This document shows positions 34,937-48,240 of a stretch of DNA of 64,000 nt, one piece after another. The DNA lies in assembly GCF_932276165.1 (NCBI RefSeq), contig NC_063994.1, forward strand, positions 10,292,001 to 10,356,000, in the 5' to 3' direction. The position numbers were made by a program, and so were the translations under genes. Position 1 is the stretch's first letter. The number at the start of each line of letters is the position of its first letter. Under the pieces are notes generated by a model. It was not told the origin of the DNA. It worked only from the letters and a program-made list of their open reading frames with translations, and did no database searches. This stretch comes from Plutella xylostella (taxonomy: Eukaryota > Arthropoda > Insecta > Lepidoptera > Plutellidae).

Positions 34937-36179
34937 TTTTTGTATGGACGAGCAAGTGCTATACTCTACTCTTAATTGATTAAAAAAGCTCTGACTTCAA
35001 CCCGTTGGCACTAGGAGTGCAGGAGTGGGCTGCACATAAATCACGGCATCATTAGTAAATATTCCCGCTCGGTATAAATGTTTTATTTCAACAATTAATA
35101 GCGTTGCCCCCGCGAGGCGCCGCGGGGAGTGGCGCCACCGTCGCGCTCCGAGAATTCCTGAGTTCCTGGTACCTTAGTTAGACTTACTTTAAGTGTTGAA
35201 ACAAAAATATGGAGATTATTTTAGAAATTACTTTTACCTACTTACTTACGGAACAGTTTACGTAATCAACAACTTTGCGGTAGGAATAAGGGCCAACTGA
35301 ATTTAACTGTGGGTAAAATATAACCAAAACATGGGTATTGTTATATGAAGGAGGTAGAAAGATATATCAATCTACGAGTATATTGGTTCATGACTATGGT
35401 CTTATGGTAAGAATTATACTGAATATGAGAGAAAACCATAAATCGTGGCAGCACCAGAAAGTTTTGCACTTTTTTACCGGTACAAGAAAGAATCGCATGC
35501 CATCAGGAAGCAGTTTTTTAGGCGGCAACATGCAAAGGGCCAATTTTACCCTCGACTTCAAGGAGCCACTTAGGGGTTAAGTACACTTGCTGAGACACCC
35601 CACTCGAAAATGAGTGTCTGTCACTACAAAATGAGTGCGGACCATTTTGTATTTACATTGCAGAAAATTTATAGCATGAATATTAAACACCTATAAAGTT
35701 TTAAAACTGAAATCGTCAAGAGTCGAATGACAACACCGTCCGTCCCCTATAAAATGAGATAGATTTTCGTGACATTAAGTTAAGTAATTAACGGCACGTT
35801 GAAGAACTAAACAAACAGTCGAAAATATCCTACGTCTATAAAGCAGCACGATCTAACATGGTTAATTTTAATACGCATATTAAAGTCTCAATAGCTCCTT
35901 CAAAGATACTAGGAATTCATAAACACACAATAATTTAGCTGGCCGCTTCCAAAGCTAACGTCATTTCAATTTTATCTCCACACATTTTACACTCGAACCG
36001 CATATGACGGAAAAAATGCACTTGTCTTAAAATACCGTCTAAAGCTAGTGATGGGACTACAGAGATTTTATGTCACCCAGCATGCTGGAAAGAGCTATGT
36101 GCTGAAGTATCCCATCTAAAATTCAAATAGATTTTAGATGAAAAAGTAAGAGAACTAAAATGTAAGCTAAAGGTGGCAG
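34937..36179. other. Non-coding intronic DNA, no gene seen
   Basis: A GC-rich patch at 35100-35155 (cgaggcgccgcggggagtgg) and AT-rich remainder. An 80-codon frame at 35338-35580 shows no family features. Confidence 0.35.
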
Positions 36180-36356
36180 AAAATTATCGCTATCCAAGCC
36201 TGTAGGGACATGGGTATGAGATCTCAATTGGAAACTACGGACAAACTTATCATGGGATACCCTCCAGCCCGCTGCCGCTGGACCGGAACATCTGCCCCGA
36301 CCGGGGATCGAACCGGGGACCTTAGGCATAGAGGTCAGGCTCACTACGCCATTCAG
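36180..36356 (-). mobile_element. tRNA-derived SINE-like element
   Basis: On the minus strand an A-box-like TGGCGTAGTGA (36341-36351) is followed 28 bases later by a B-box GGTTCGATCC (36304-36313), the pol III promoter layout of tRNA-derived SINEs. It continues into a GC-rich body (ccggtcggggcagatgttcc). It is not a foldable tRNA gene as read. The 3' end is not defined. Confidence 0.5.
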
Positions 36357-39300
36357 TCATCTATTATGATTGTGATAATGATCACGGAGGCACAAAACTG
36401 ATCACAATAACTTCAACACAAAATATAGTGTTCATAGTTAACCCATCACTAATGTTCTCAAAATAAATCCACAACAATATTCTTAGTCTCCCTGTGGCTA
36501 TTTCGGTCTCGCTATGAATTGAATTTTTTATTAGAGGCAAGTGACTTTCTGTCATTTGTTTTCATTAAAGCGTCACCCTCGCTTTCCAATTTAGAAAATG
36601 AGATATTTGTGAAAAATTGGTTTCTGCTACTAAAATTGCAAGGTTACTTATCATCATCCATACTAAAATGTTTGAACAAGTAGGTACATACTACATACAT
36701 CGTTTTTTTTGTGAGGCATTATGTTATTTTTTACAATTAGGTACTTATTACAGAGATACAGTATGAGATTTTATCAGTGAGCTCCTGTCAATGTACCCGT
36801 ACTGCCAATATACCTACTTTTATGAAACATCAATAAAAACTATTTTGAGACGCAGAAAAAAAACACTAAATTTCAAACACATCACATCACAGGCCGGTAG
36901 CCAGGCTACCAGGCAATCAGAAATCACTAAGAGGTTATAATTTACTGCTTTACCTAATGGAAAGAGGCCGTTAAACGCATCACTTAGCTCTTTATGTCCT
37001 CAAAGATGTTTGGCACCAGGTGGCCTAAAATTGGACTAAGAGGGTTTCTTATAAAACATGCAGAGGGGTCCAAATAGGACCACTTTATTGATATGGGCTT
37101 TTTGCGGAAAATAAGTGGAAATTTTATGTTTTATGGATACTTGAATAAGAAATGCTACACTTATCATTATAATAATATACTAAAATTTACATTGTAAGTC
37201 ATGCTATATTCATACGGGTTTGCCATTAATACATTATTAACATAATAATATAGATAAGTAGGTATCAAAAATTCAACATCAATATTTTTGTGCTATGATT
37301 TATGATAATAAAGCACTAGGGCATTAGACGAATAAAGAGATGTATGATTCATCAACCGCTCTCCATCCAACTAAGTGTGCATTTTCAACCCTCAAAAACC
37401 GAGTAGACAAATTAAAAAGCACAAAATACGATTTGGCAGTTTAACCCTTCGCTCTGCTTATGAAATTACTACGTGCATTAACCCTCAACCCTTTCCTGGG
37501 CCTAAAGTGCTTGAAACCCCTTTTTGTACTGAAATCATGATAAATGGAACTTTGGTCACGATACCAAAACATGGTTTGTTTGATTGGTCTCTTCAATTCG
37601 TTCTTGAATGGGCTAATTCATTACGGTTCACAATGTGCCTGATGATAATAGTACTAGTGGTGTGTCAGTGATTGAATAGATAATAAGGACTTGTAGAAAA
37701 AGTATAGGTACTGCATAGTGTACTTTTACAAGACAGTAGAAATCTGGTTCAATTTTATTAATGAATCAGCAGGAAGGTACAAACAAGATACTGAAAAAAC
37801 ACAATACAGGTATCTAACATTACAGGTAAAGTAAACTTAAAGTTGTTCTAACTTCAATCTCAAAACTTCTGTGTTCCAAATTTGAAAAGTATACTTAATT
37901 ATGTTTCTTCCATCCACCTGTGATCTCGACTGCTCTCGACGCATCGTGTGCAGTGTCTATGGCTTGTCCGTATCCGCTTTGTAAGTAATTTGCAACATTT
38001 GGCGCAGCCCTGAGTCTCATCGGATCGCGAGTCCCGAGGGGCAGCCCTGAGGAATCATCTCCAAATTGAAACTAGGGTTGATACTTGAACTCGGTTTAGT
38101 TATTTTGAAAATTACGTATGAGCATATTAACTTTTCATCGACGTTTCTGTGTTTTATAATGATGTTCTGATTTGATAGTTATATTATTTAAGTTATGGCA
38201 CAGACAGATAGACAGGCTGATGTTCACATAAATACGTACATGAAATTACAATTTCTATCTTATAATAATAAAAGACCACTCATAAAAATGAGGACTAAAA
38301 ACTTTACTTACACAAATAGGTTTTGTAAAAGCTTTACTGGCACCCCTAAGTTGACTAAGCGGATAGGTAGGTACAGTCGACGGAAAAAGGCCCTCCCTTG
38401 TTTTGACTCCAACGCTTCCCGAGCATAAATCACAGACCTAATGTACCGAGATGACGCACCAGCGCCCTCTATGCGACCCAGAAACAAAACGCTACAAGTA
38501 CTCTGTAAGAACTTTTGTGCTTCACTGTACAGAGAGTTCGATTTTGAATTTGAAATTGGAACTTGGTTGGTATACGCCAAATATTGGCCAAGAAAATTGC
38601 TTTTGAACTAGAGAGATAAGGTTCACTATTGTTTGGCAATCGTACGAATGATGGGATAGGAGCTGTAATCCACATGAAAGCTTTCAGATTAGTGTTTGAT
38701 GACATCATTATTTTTCAAATGATCATGTTGCGATTTCTACTCTCCTGGTACGGTAAGCGTGAGGGGTGTTGTTTGTTGGTTTTTTTGTAAGTATTTTTTG
38801 AAGATTTGTTTACATTTGGATACTTTTAATAATTATTTACCATTCCTCAATTTCTAAAACCTACGAATACAGTCATACCAAAATTTTGATCTTATAAATG
38901 CAGACCTAGAAGTGTAGAGTTCATGTATCAAGAGAAGTACGTAATCCTAGTACCCCCGATTGTATCTGATGAGACCTACTGACTTATTCTGAAAACTTTA
39001 TAATTTTAAAGGTGTTGTAATTATGTTGTATTAACCTATGGCGTAAAAATAGCAACTTCAGTGCCGTACCAATACACAACATGTATAACTGTTATTACCC
39101 CCATTTCTCTTCAGCTAGTTGTATCCCCAAGAGGGGTGAAAGGAAGTAATCCAGTCGGAATTACCCCGGGTGTAACAAGACCCGGTGGGTACAGACATAG
39201 ATATAAACATAAATTTGTACTCTCAAAGCTTCACATTTGTTATGTGATCGAGAGGTCGTATAAAGCAACCTAAACTGTGAAGTAATTAAGGGACTGTGTA

Positions 39301-40423
39301 AAAGAATCTCATCTGTATTTTTATTGTAAATTATAATTGATACTATATTTAATGTAATACATGGCCAATATTGAATATGACTGTTTCTCAAAATTACGTA
39401 CTATGATTTTCCCAGTAAAAATCATTCGAACTATATTTTTTTCCGTGGTCTCAATCTAATACTATACTATATTCAGGTTCAGTTTGGTATCTTATATAAT
39501 TTAAACTAAAAACACAATGCTCAGCAAGAAGAAAACTGCCATCAGATCTTTTCGCAACCATACGACAATGCAAATCAGCCATCATTGCGAAGGATATAAA
39601 GTCGCAATTTGCGGTACGATTACACTTGTAGTTTGAAGCGCCCTTGTTCCAATTTTCCAGACCAGCGAACTTGTCCGATTTGATGGGATTTTGTTAATAA
39701 ATTATTACTTATAGAGACAAAACCACGCAGATGTAGCAGAAATCAACCATCTCTTTAAAATTACCCCCCTCTTTTTCCAACAGGGGTTAAAATAACGTTC
39801 TGGGGAAAAAAATACGTGTCATACTTACCCCAAATGGTGGCAGCTATACCAGGACCTCATAATATTCCCAGAACTTACCTGAAAAGATAAAAGGCTTACA
39901 TTACATACGGGGGTTTAGATGCCAAAGGATAGCATTAAAACAAGGCCTTATGATGGGAACACAAGATAAACCGTCTTTATTTCAATAAAAACGTGTATTA
40001 AGTTTCACCAAGCTTTTAAAAGTGAAACTTTGTAAACGATACTTATGTAGGTATTATTATTTTTATTTATTATCAAGTTATCACTTTTTTCACTGATTGC
40101 AACATGTACCTATTAGGTATTGTATAAAAAAATAATCTTTGTTAGAACACAAAACTTTAACTTTTTCCGTCTTCTGAATGTCTGTAATTTATTTCATACA
40201 TAGACATAACCTTTACTAACTATCCAAAACCTACACCCTGTACTGGAGCAATAATGCAAATTTATAATGTAAACATAAGTATACTTGACAATATCACTTC
40301 ATTGCCACGGGATCAGATAACGTTTAACAATAAGCTCAATTAATAATAATAAAATTTAACAATAAAAAGCGTTCAATAATTAAGCTCTGTTGTTTAGTTT
40401 GGATCATCCTAACTAATCCAAAT
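36357..40423. other. Non-coding intronic DNA, no gene seen
   Basis: AT-rich. Frames at 37375-37671 and 38195-38580 have no recognisable domain or plausible start and are taken as chance. No clear transposon ends were found. Confidence 0.35.
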
Positions 40424-40632
40424 CCTAACTAATATTATAAATGCGAAAGTAACTGCGTCGGTCTGTCTATCTGTCTGTATGTTACTCTTTCACGCCAAAA
40501 CTACAGGACGGATTTGAATGAAATTTGGTACACAGATGGTCTAGACCCTGAGAAAGAACATAGGCTACTTTTTATCCCGGAATTCCCGCGGGAAACTTTT
40601 TAAGGCGAAGCAAAGCTCGCGGGAACAGCTAG
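40424..40632 (+). mobile_element. Lep1-type Helitron (non-autonomous)
   Basis: The 5' part is TAATATTATAAATGCGAAAG followed by the tgtctgtctgta tract, then GGACGGATTTGAATGAAATT. It ends CGAAGCAAAGCTCGCGGGAA ... CAGCTAG before T. A CTAG-type end preceded by a GC-rich hairpin (cccgcggg) is the Helitron terminus, and this family is the common lepidopteran Lep1 repeat. No inverted ends or target duplication are seen, as expected. Confidence 0.85.
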
Positions 40633-43190
40633 TAAAAGCTCTCGGTTACGGAAAACACGATTACGACCAATTAAAACCTTCACACGAAATCTAATCTACG
40701 AACCAACGAGAGTAATTTAATGAGGTGACATAAAATAGTTTAAAATAAAGCGTCAGGCTCTATGGTAGCCATAAATGTTTAGTCTCAACTCTTAAGCAGC
40801 CATGGCTTGTTCTGATAACGAAATGAATAGTTTGTGTAGCATGGCAGTGAAAATTTTCGTCAGATTGAGAACTCACCATTATCTAGCTAGAGTCTAGACG
40901 AAGCCTAACTTTTCATGAATACTTTACCAGACAGTATTTTTATTGTCTCGTGTTTTGAAATATACAAACCACATTATACTTTAGTTCAGGTATAATTAGG
41001 CAGCAATTACTATAACAACTAATAACAAGGTAAATATTACAAAAATCAAAATTGAAGGTTGATGTAAAGATCATAATAAAATGCTATCTGCAGCTAGATA
41101 CATTACATGTGTAGTTGGTCGACCCGTACAATCCTGACCAATAGAGAATAGTCATTTTCGCTACAATGACGGCGACACTCACTAATTAAGATACATTTTA
41201 TTTGTAAAAGGCAACACATTCGAGATAAAGTGAGAGTATATAAATCTAGCAAGCCGTGAGTTTTAGAGTACAAGATAAACCCGTTTTGTCCCGAGCGCGT
41301 TTACCGCTCTTCTTGATAGATTTAATGTGTATTAAACGTTATTTAGGGCTGATTGAATTAATAAATTAAATCAGACCTTGTTTTCAGAAAATCGCTCCGG
41401 AGTTAAATTAGATTGCTGGAAAAGCAACCTTGCCAACAGCATCTATGTTTGTTGACCAAAGTGATCCAGACCTTCAGGTAGACAGACACTAGAATCTGAT
41501 CAATAAAATATAAATCACAACCTTAATATTCTTACCAATAACACTTAAACTTTACCTTAAAAATTACTACCGTATTCCACAAAAAACCTAGGAACGGACA
41601 GGTAGACAATAACTCCTAAATTATTTGAGAGTGATAAAAATCACAGGAAAAAAACAAAAGCGTATGAGAAAGTTATCTAAAGTGCATCAGTCACATAAAT
41701 TTCAAACGCCGTCTAGATATTTAAGGTCGCGTTTTTTATTTTGCAAAATTTAGCAAAACAATGTGAAAAAAATATGAAGAAACTCGACCTTAAAGTTTAG
41801 TTTCTGGGTGAAGCTTGTGGCAGAGACAAACATAAATAAATGATAGAGTTAGGGTTGTAGACAATAATAATACCACAGCTGCAAAAAGCAATAAAATATT
41901 ATATTTGCCGACCTCCTAACGAATTAAAGAATCAAATAGTTGTGAATGTGATGTTGAACAAATCTTAAACACTGTTAATTTTTGTCTTTGTTCATCTGTT
42001 TATAAGCGAAAGTACTTGAGTCCTCAGCGGAAGCAGCCCTGCTGGCCAGTCCAGCCACAATCCAGGATCCATGACTCAACGTCAACGCGCACTCACCAAC
42101 AAAAACGAAACGGCAGAACCCGCCACCATAAATATATCAAACCAAAGACAATAGGCACCGCGATACCGCGTCACACGACACAAACGCGCCCAGGACATAT
42201 TTCAAAAAACGAAACAGAAAAAAAAAACACGAAAAAATGGACATTAATTAAAATCGAACCACCAGGACCACAGAAAAACAATGAGTTTAAAATTCTAAAA
42301 CAAACAACGCAGTGGGTGCTGGCTGGCAATGATATCGGAGGTTCTTTTTAAAAAAATTAAAATCGAACTTTTCGATCGAATATTGACCTTACATCGTCAC
42401 GGATTAGGGATGCGACTGTGTTGTCAAGGTTATCGATAAGAAGATGTTGAAAAATACGTTAGGGTCCGTTGTCCGTTACTTATTTCATTAACTGAACCAT
42501 TACAATACTAAACTATAAAAATTAAAACGCTTGAGAAAAAGTCAAAAGGTTGTTAGTTCGTTAATAGTGAAGTTGGTGATATAGAAATAATTATGAAGTA
42601 GGAAAAATTATGTATTGAAATCAACAATCCTATGTCCACGGAACCCTCCGACCCACGCACGTTTGACCCAATCTTTTTTGTTCCGATTGTCACCGTTGTT
42701 TTAAAAATTTAATGGTATTATGCGGCGAAGACGGGTTATCTCATGCGCCCGATCTTAAGGTGCAGGTAGGGTACAAGATTGATTGGGCACCTAAAGACAT
42801 TTTTATGCCCAGTGTCGATGACTCTAGCTGGGAAAAAATATTTTTTTTAATAAGCGACATATTTTTATTACGACCTTTGTTTTTAGAGAAAAAACGGTTA
42901 TCTGTGAATTAGGTGAGTCCGTTTTTGTCTATTGCACAAAATGATTAATCGACTTGGCAGCTTTTACTTAAAACGATTAAATCGTCAAGATATATACTTC
43001 GGTTTTTTTGTGTCTCAATCATCTGCCATCGCATATCCCTCTATGAGTGATCATTTGCAACTTTATTAAATATCTTGAAAAGGCTTTTTATGTAGTTCGT
43101 AAGTTAAGTAGACTGCATTTCAAACCTTTTGCATCTAAATCCTCGTCTGTAGTTTTCATTGTGTTTATTGTTTGTTTGTTCGGAACCGTT
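40633..43190. other. Non-coding intronic DNA; candidate regulatory block at 41150-41430
   Basis: 41150-41430 is unique and less AT-rich, with homeodomain words (cactaattaag) and a TATATAAA-like word at 41239. A 111-codon Thr/Lys-rich frame at 42016-42351 has no family signature or ATG-anchored exon structure. The rest is AT-rich. Confidence 0.35.
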
Positions 43191-43206
43191 GGGGGGGGGG
43201 GGGGGG
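43191..43206 (+). repeat. Poly(G) run of 16
   Basis: Sixteen consecutive G, rare in this AT-rich sequence. Such a tract can form G-quadruplex structures and is length-unstable in sequencing. Confidence 0.9.
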
Positions 43207-45169
43207 TATTCTCTCCTGCAGTAATGTAATACGCGGCATTGTGCCGGTAATCCCTCAGAGTTGCGCCGCGCGGATCATCTTACGATAATCTTGATCGTTT
43301 TGTCGTGTTTGGAGTTTTTAAATATTTTACGTCTGGGCCATTTTTTTGATTGGCAGATGCGAGATATTATCAAAGTATTTCTTAAATAATGTGCTTTTCA
43401 AAGCGTGTGTCGTTATTTTTGTGGCAGCTACAAAAATATGAATTTATATAACTGCATGTTTAAACTACAGCGTTTTAATTTTACTAAACGATGTCAAATC
43501 TAACAACCAGTCGTTAAAAAACTTGACTACCTCCCATCCTATCATTAATGTTTATAAAACCCTCACTTACTCTGTGTTCAACAAGTACAAATTACACAAC
43601 GCACAATGCCTCGCCACAGCAACCCTCCCCCACAACAGAATGTTGTTCTTTTGTCTGTCCGTCTGTCTGTCATAATCCACTATGCGGCGCCGACAACTAT
43701 TGTCAACGCGTCTCAATGTGATCTCTATCGGGATTTTGTACAATTGACCGATTTGCATCTTTGTTTAGTTTTTGTAATTGTATATTTATTTTTGTTGAAT
43801 CTGCTGTTTTGATATTTCATTTATACCTATATGATTACCTACTCGTATATGATTGCCATTATCAGCACATAAAGTACAATAGTATTTTGGAGTGTATCAA
43901 TGAGTCTATACCTATCTTACAATTCCAATGTAAATTTAACCAATTAATGATATATTATCATCCAATCATTATAGCAAATAGTAGAATAAGAAACTATGGC
44001 TCGCTATTTGCAAAAGCACAAATTAAGAATCTTATCAAAAAGCAGCAAATCCGTATGGCGTCTACCAGCATACTCTTATTTGGCAAAAGGGCGTACTCGA
44101 GACACCCTTTATTTCGGTGTTCTTTTATCCTTTACGCCGCTTTTTCAATGAAGCTTAGCCAGAAAAGGCGTATGATTGTTAATACGCATAATAGCGGTTT
44201 GCTTAGGGTTCAGTAGTGAAAATATTAACTGATTGTTAGAAGTTCTTCAAGATACGTTGAGATCCTATTGGGTAAAAGGTTCAAGTGGAGGTATTTTCAG
44301 AAATTGTACCGCAATTCTGATCCATCTCACGAAATAAGTATTTCATTCGTAAGTAATATTCGTTTCTTCTTTTTCTACCTAACGAACACCTGAATATTAC
44401 AAAAACTAGCATTACCAACCACCAATATCTTGCTTAAGTATGTCACTTACGTTATAGTCACAGTAGTAAAAATAACTTTCAACATACAGAACCAGAGTCA
44501 AACAAACAGGCACAATGCGTGCCGGCGATGGCGGATAAGAGGCTGGTTGCTGCGCGCGCGCAAGTCTTTATTTGGCAACTGCGGAGCGCGCCCAATGAAT
44601 AGCAAGCGTCGGTTTTTTCAGAAAGGCATCCCTGGGTGTTTGCACAATTATTGTAATGGTTTTATTAAATGCGAGCATCGGGATAAAGTGATAACTTCAG
44701 AGAGAAGTACCTACTCATTGTAATAAGTAATAATGGTGAGTTGAAATGAGGTTTTTTCGTATAACTGCCTCGTTAAAGTAATGCGTTCATTACAATAATC
44801 GATATTATTAGTATTATCAGGCAGAATACAGTTATATTTATATAATTTAAGATACTTTTTATTCCAAACTTTAAAAATCATTAAACTTTTATACACAAAA
44901 AGAGCAATACACGGTGTAGGGTATCTTGTCCATATCTCGGGCCTACGGTGGAGGCAGCGAGGCGCGCGCGCGCAGCAGACCCGAAGTAATGCAGGCGGCG
45001 CCGCGGCCGAGTGCTAGTCGCAGGTGCCCGGGCAGTGGACGCCGGTATAGGGTACTTGCAGATCGAAATTCACATTCCTCAGAAGAAGAATCTAAGCGTA
45101 TCGGTGGCAAACAGTAGAATGCTGAAGTTTTGTCGCCATAGTAGTGGTAAGATTAACCAATCCTGAATA
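43207..45169. other. Non-coding intronic DNA with GC-rich patches
   Basis: CpG-rich patches at 43230-43290, 44515-44605 and 44935-45055 stand out. The middle one is followed by ACAATTATTGTAATGG, a Sox/homeodomain-like word. Short frames here have no recognisable domain. Confidence 0.35.
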
Positions 45170-46255
45170 AGGTATGGACTTAGAGTGAATCCTACTAAAA
45201 CTCAAGTCATCATATTAGGCAGTTCTAGACTCTTGTGCAATGTAGACCTTGCTCATCTCCCTTCAGTGCTTTTTGATAATGTCCAGATACAATTTGCGAG
45301 TACGGTCAGGTCAAAACCTGGGAATCTTCATCGACAAACACTTGTCTTGGGGACCACAAATTGAATCAGTCAGCCGAAAAGTGTTCGGCTTCGCTTAGGA
45401 GATTGCGTAATTTCCTTCCTACATCCACTAAGATTGCACTTTCTCAATCTCTATTATTACCGATTCTTGACTACGCCGACGCCAGCTATCTCGATCTCAC
45501 CGAGGAGCAACTTAATAAGCTTGAGCGACTTCAAAACTTTTGTATACGGTTTATATTTGGTTTACGAAAATATGACCATATTTCCGAATATCGTATAAAA
45601 CTCAAGTGGCTTCCTATTCGCCTTCGACGGAATACTCATATCTTAACGCTTCTCTACAACATACTGTTTAACCCGGCATCCCCTCAATATTTAAAAGAGC
45701 GTTTTCAGTTTCGGCACTGCTCACACGATCGCACACTTCGGTCTGCTCAGAACTTGCGACTGCTAGTTCCGCCGCACAAAACTGACTTCTACGGTGACTC
45801 CTTTACGACGAAATCAGTGGTCCTCTGGAATGCTCTTCCTGAAGAAATTAGACGTGCACCATCTGTGGACTCTTTCAAAGAAAGGGTCAAATTGCACTAC
45901 CTACAGTAACTGACTAACTAGTTGAATATAATATTATGTAATGTGTATTATTTATGTAAGCATATTATAGGTATTAAATATATAGTTATTAGATATTTAT
46001 TTGTTGTTTTATTTATTTATTTAGTGTATGTACTGTTTAAGTAGTACCTATATATTTTATGTATATATATATACTTGCACCACAACTACCTCACAATCAT
46101 ATAGACTTACTCTCTTCCATCCAAAGGTTGTCTGGTAGAGATTGCTATAAGCAATAAGGCCGCCTTTTTGTACTGTTTTATTTTTAAGTTTTGTTTTTTG
46201 GAATTTTTGTTCTTGGTGCAAATAAAGTGTTTTGTATTGTATTGTAAGGTATTGT
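45170..46255 (+). mobile_element. Degenerate LINE: C-terminal reverse-transcriptase part and 3' UTR
   Basis: Pieces in different frames read YGLRVNPTKTQVIILGSSRL, NLGIFIDKHLSWGPQIESVS, then a 182-codon frame (45361-45909) with LLPILDYADASY, KLERLQNFCIRFIFG and LWNALPEEIRRAPSVDSFKE. This is the region after the catalytic box in jockey/CR1-group LINEs. The catalytic part is absent, so the copy is 5'-truncated and frameshifted near 45310 and 45385. The 3' UTR carries GCAATAAGGCCGCC (46151-46164) and ends in GTATTGTATTGTAAG-type simple repeats. Confidence 0.8.
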
Positions 46256-46271
46256 CGGGTTGCTTGTAAGA

Positions 46272-46460
46272 TATACAGGGTGAGTCTTTCGTAGGTGCAT
46301 ATCCGGAAGTAGGTTACACAGCTCTTCATTCTGAAAAAAATTGTTATAATAACCTTGGGATATAACGAAAAAATATAGATGCTTCCCCATACAAAAATTG
46401 GTTGTTTACGTGACACTGTGTATGGGGAGTAGATATTTTTTTTCGAGAAAGTGTTTTCTA
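46272..46460 (+). mobile_element. Possible DNA-transposon end (ACAGGGTG)
   Basis: ATATACAGGGTGAGTCTTTC at 46270 looks like the end of an insect Tc1/mariner-like MITE, as at 34187. The opposite end was not found, so only one end may remain. Confidence 0.3.
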
Positions 46461-46729
46461 GTCCAATGCTCTGATTATTATTTATCATCGATGTTTACAG
46501 CATACAATGTTAATTGTTATAGTCCAGACATGGGCCACATGGCTTTCTCTGCTACAGCGTTTGTTAAAAAAGTATAAGTACGGAATTTTTATATTACTAT
46601 AAATAAAAGCTTTTGAGATGAATCTAAGACACGTATAATAACGCTACTACAACATACGCTTAAAATGTTTGAAGCTTCTGGCGACGAAGTGATGAATTAA
46701 CTATTACCTCATTTTCTTGCTAAAGCCAC

Positions 46730-46970
46730 GTCAACGTATCATAACTTATTTACATAAAGACAGTTGACAGGCCCGCAGGTGGTCGATATAATTGAAGTGT
46801 TGTATTATTTTATGCTAATGCCACATTTTGTCGTATGCGTCATCTGGCGCATACGTTTTGCGTCCGACTTCATATCGCAACTTATTTGTATATTTTTACT
46901 TTACGAATGGCCATTAGCAAAGTCGGCATGTGTCGGTTTTATAAATGTTAGCGGTGAATTAAAATAGAGT
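46730..46970. promoter_or_regulatory. Candidate regulatory block with hairpin and E-box
   Basis: Unique block with TTGACAG (46764-46770), a Snail/bHLH-type CAGGTG (46776-46781), ATGCTAAT, and an 8-bp-stem hairpin CGTATGCG ... CGCATACG (46832-46839, 46848-46855). No coding potential is recognised. Function is inferred from motif density only. Confidence 0.3.
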
Positions 46971-47868
46971 GAGCGTCTTTAGACTCTTTAGTTTATAGCT
47001 AAGGTATTCATTAAACAGACCTGATATTTGATATTATGAATTCCAAACGGTAGATCCTAGACGCTAAGAACAAAAAGTATCAGGTACCAAATTTGAATAA
47101 ATTAACGCACTGATTTGTGAATAATCGGATAAAATATCACATTTCATCTCTCAATATCCGAACACAAATTGAATGCTAAAACTCCTTTTAAAGCTTTGAG
47201 CTAATTAAGTTTATTTGCAGATGATCGGAACCATACTAACGAATTATATTAAACGATAATATGAGCGAAGTTAATTAAAAGTTATTGAAGTAATATTTAC
47301 AAGTTAATTTCTGTTGTAAAGAATATCCCAGTGAGATTTTTATGTTTACCTACAGCGACCGCCCTATATCATTAGTTTACTTAAACTCGATAAAATTCTC
47401 AGTTGACGATAACGATCTGGCGAGCATATCGACTCATTTTATGTGACAGCACATCACTAAGCAATGCATGGCCCCGCCTACTTTTTGTTGCGTAATTGAC
47501 ATGTGACTATGCGTCTCTTTCTAGCATAAGTAACACATTCAGTAAGGGTCAGTAATTATAACATGTTCTAACCTTTTCCCATTCTTTAAAAAACATAAAA
47601 TTAATCCTCATTAAGGTTACAAAATTGATGATGCCGTTCAGTCATCAAATGAACATTTCTAATAGAAACAAATGAAGGAAGTGAACGCAGATGTTTAGAG
47701 AATTTTCGTTTTTTTTTGAGTTCACTTAAGGCGATGACAGCTGGTGGTATTAAATCATAGAATGTTCAAGTAATCTGTGGGATTAAAGCTGAGCCACAAA
47801 CAAATCCTGGTGACACTTTTCAACAATTTGTGGAAGCATCGTATGAGAGGTTAAAAGGATGATATTAA
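46971..47868. other. Non-coding intronic DNA, nothing recognised
   Basis: AT-rich with no exon or repeat recognised. A short unique segment at 47460-47520 contains GCGTAATTGACATG. Confidence 0.35.
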
Positions 47869-47894
47869 TTGTTGAACACTTGCAGTCTTGCACA

Positions 47895-48240
47895 GAATAG
47901 AAATCTGAGGTTTTTCTTTCAACCTAACTCTACTGGTGTACTTATTTACTATTTAGGCAAAAATCGATATACATTCAGTTCAAATGCCTTCTTTATAATT
48001 CCGAATATTGACAATTTCAGGGACCAGGGGTGCAGAGAAGTGCAAGAGTCAACAGAATCGGCAGCGCAGCATTAGCATAGAATAATAAATTGTAGATTTT
48101 GCTTTCAACCTAACTTCTACAGAAGTAAGGTTAAATTCGATACACATTGAGATCAAAATACTTCTTTATAATTCCGAATATTGACAATTTCAGGGACCAG
48201 GGGTGCAGAGAAGTGCAAGAGTCAACAGAATCAGAACGGA
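47895..48240 (+). repeat. Diverged tandem duplication, 173-bp period
   Basis: A segment beginning CTTCTTTATAATTCCGAATA and running about 72 bases to 'caacagaatc' occurs twice without change, at about 47988 and 48161. The preceding 90 bases are also related (tttcaacctaact..., ttcgatacacatt...) but diverged. Each copy has an acceptor-like 'gacaatttcag' followed by GGACCAGGGGTGCAG, so it may be an exon-like piece or a transposon fragment. Confidence 0.8.

Noticed and set aside
42016..42351. 111-codon Thr/Lys-rich frame
   Set aside because: Low complexity, non-ATG start, no flanking exon or signal.
43761..44216. 151-codon hydrophobic frame
   Set aside because: No ATG-supported start or family signature; composition is like the AT-rich surroundings.
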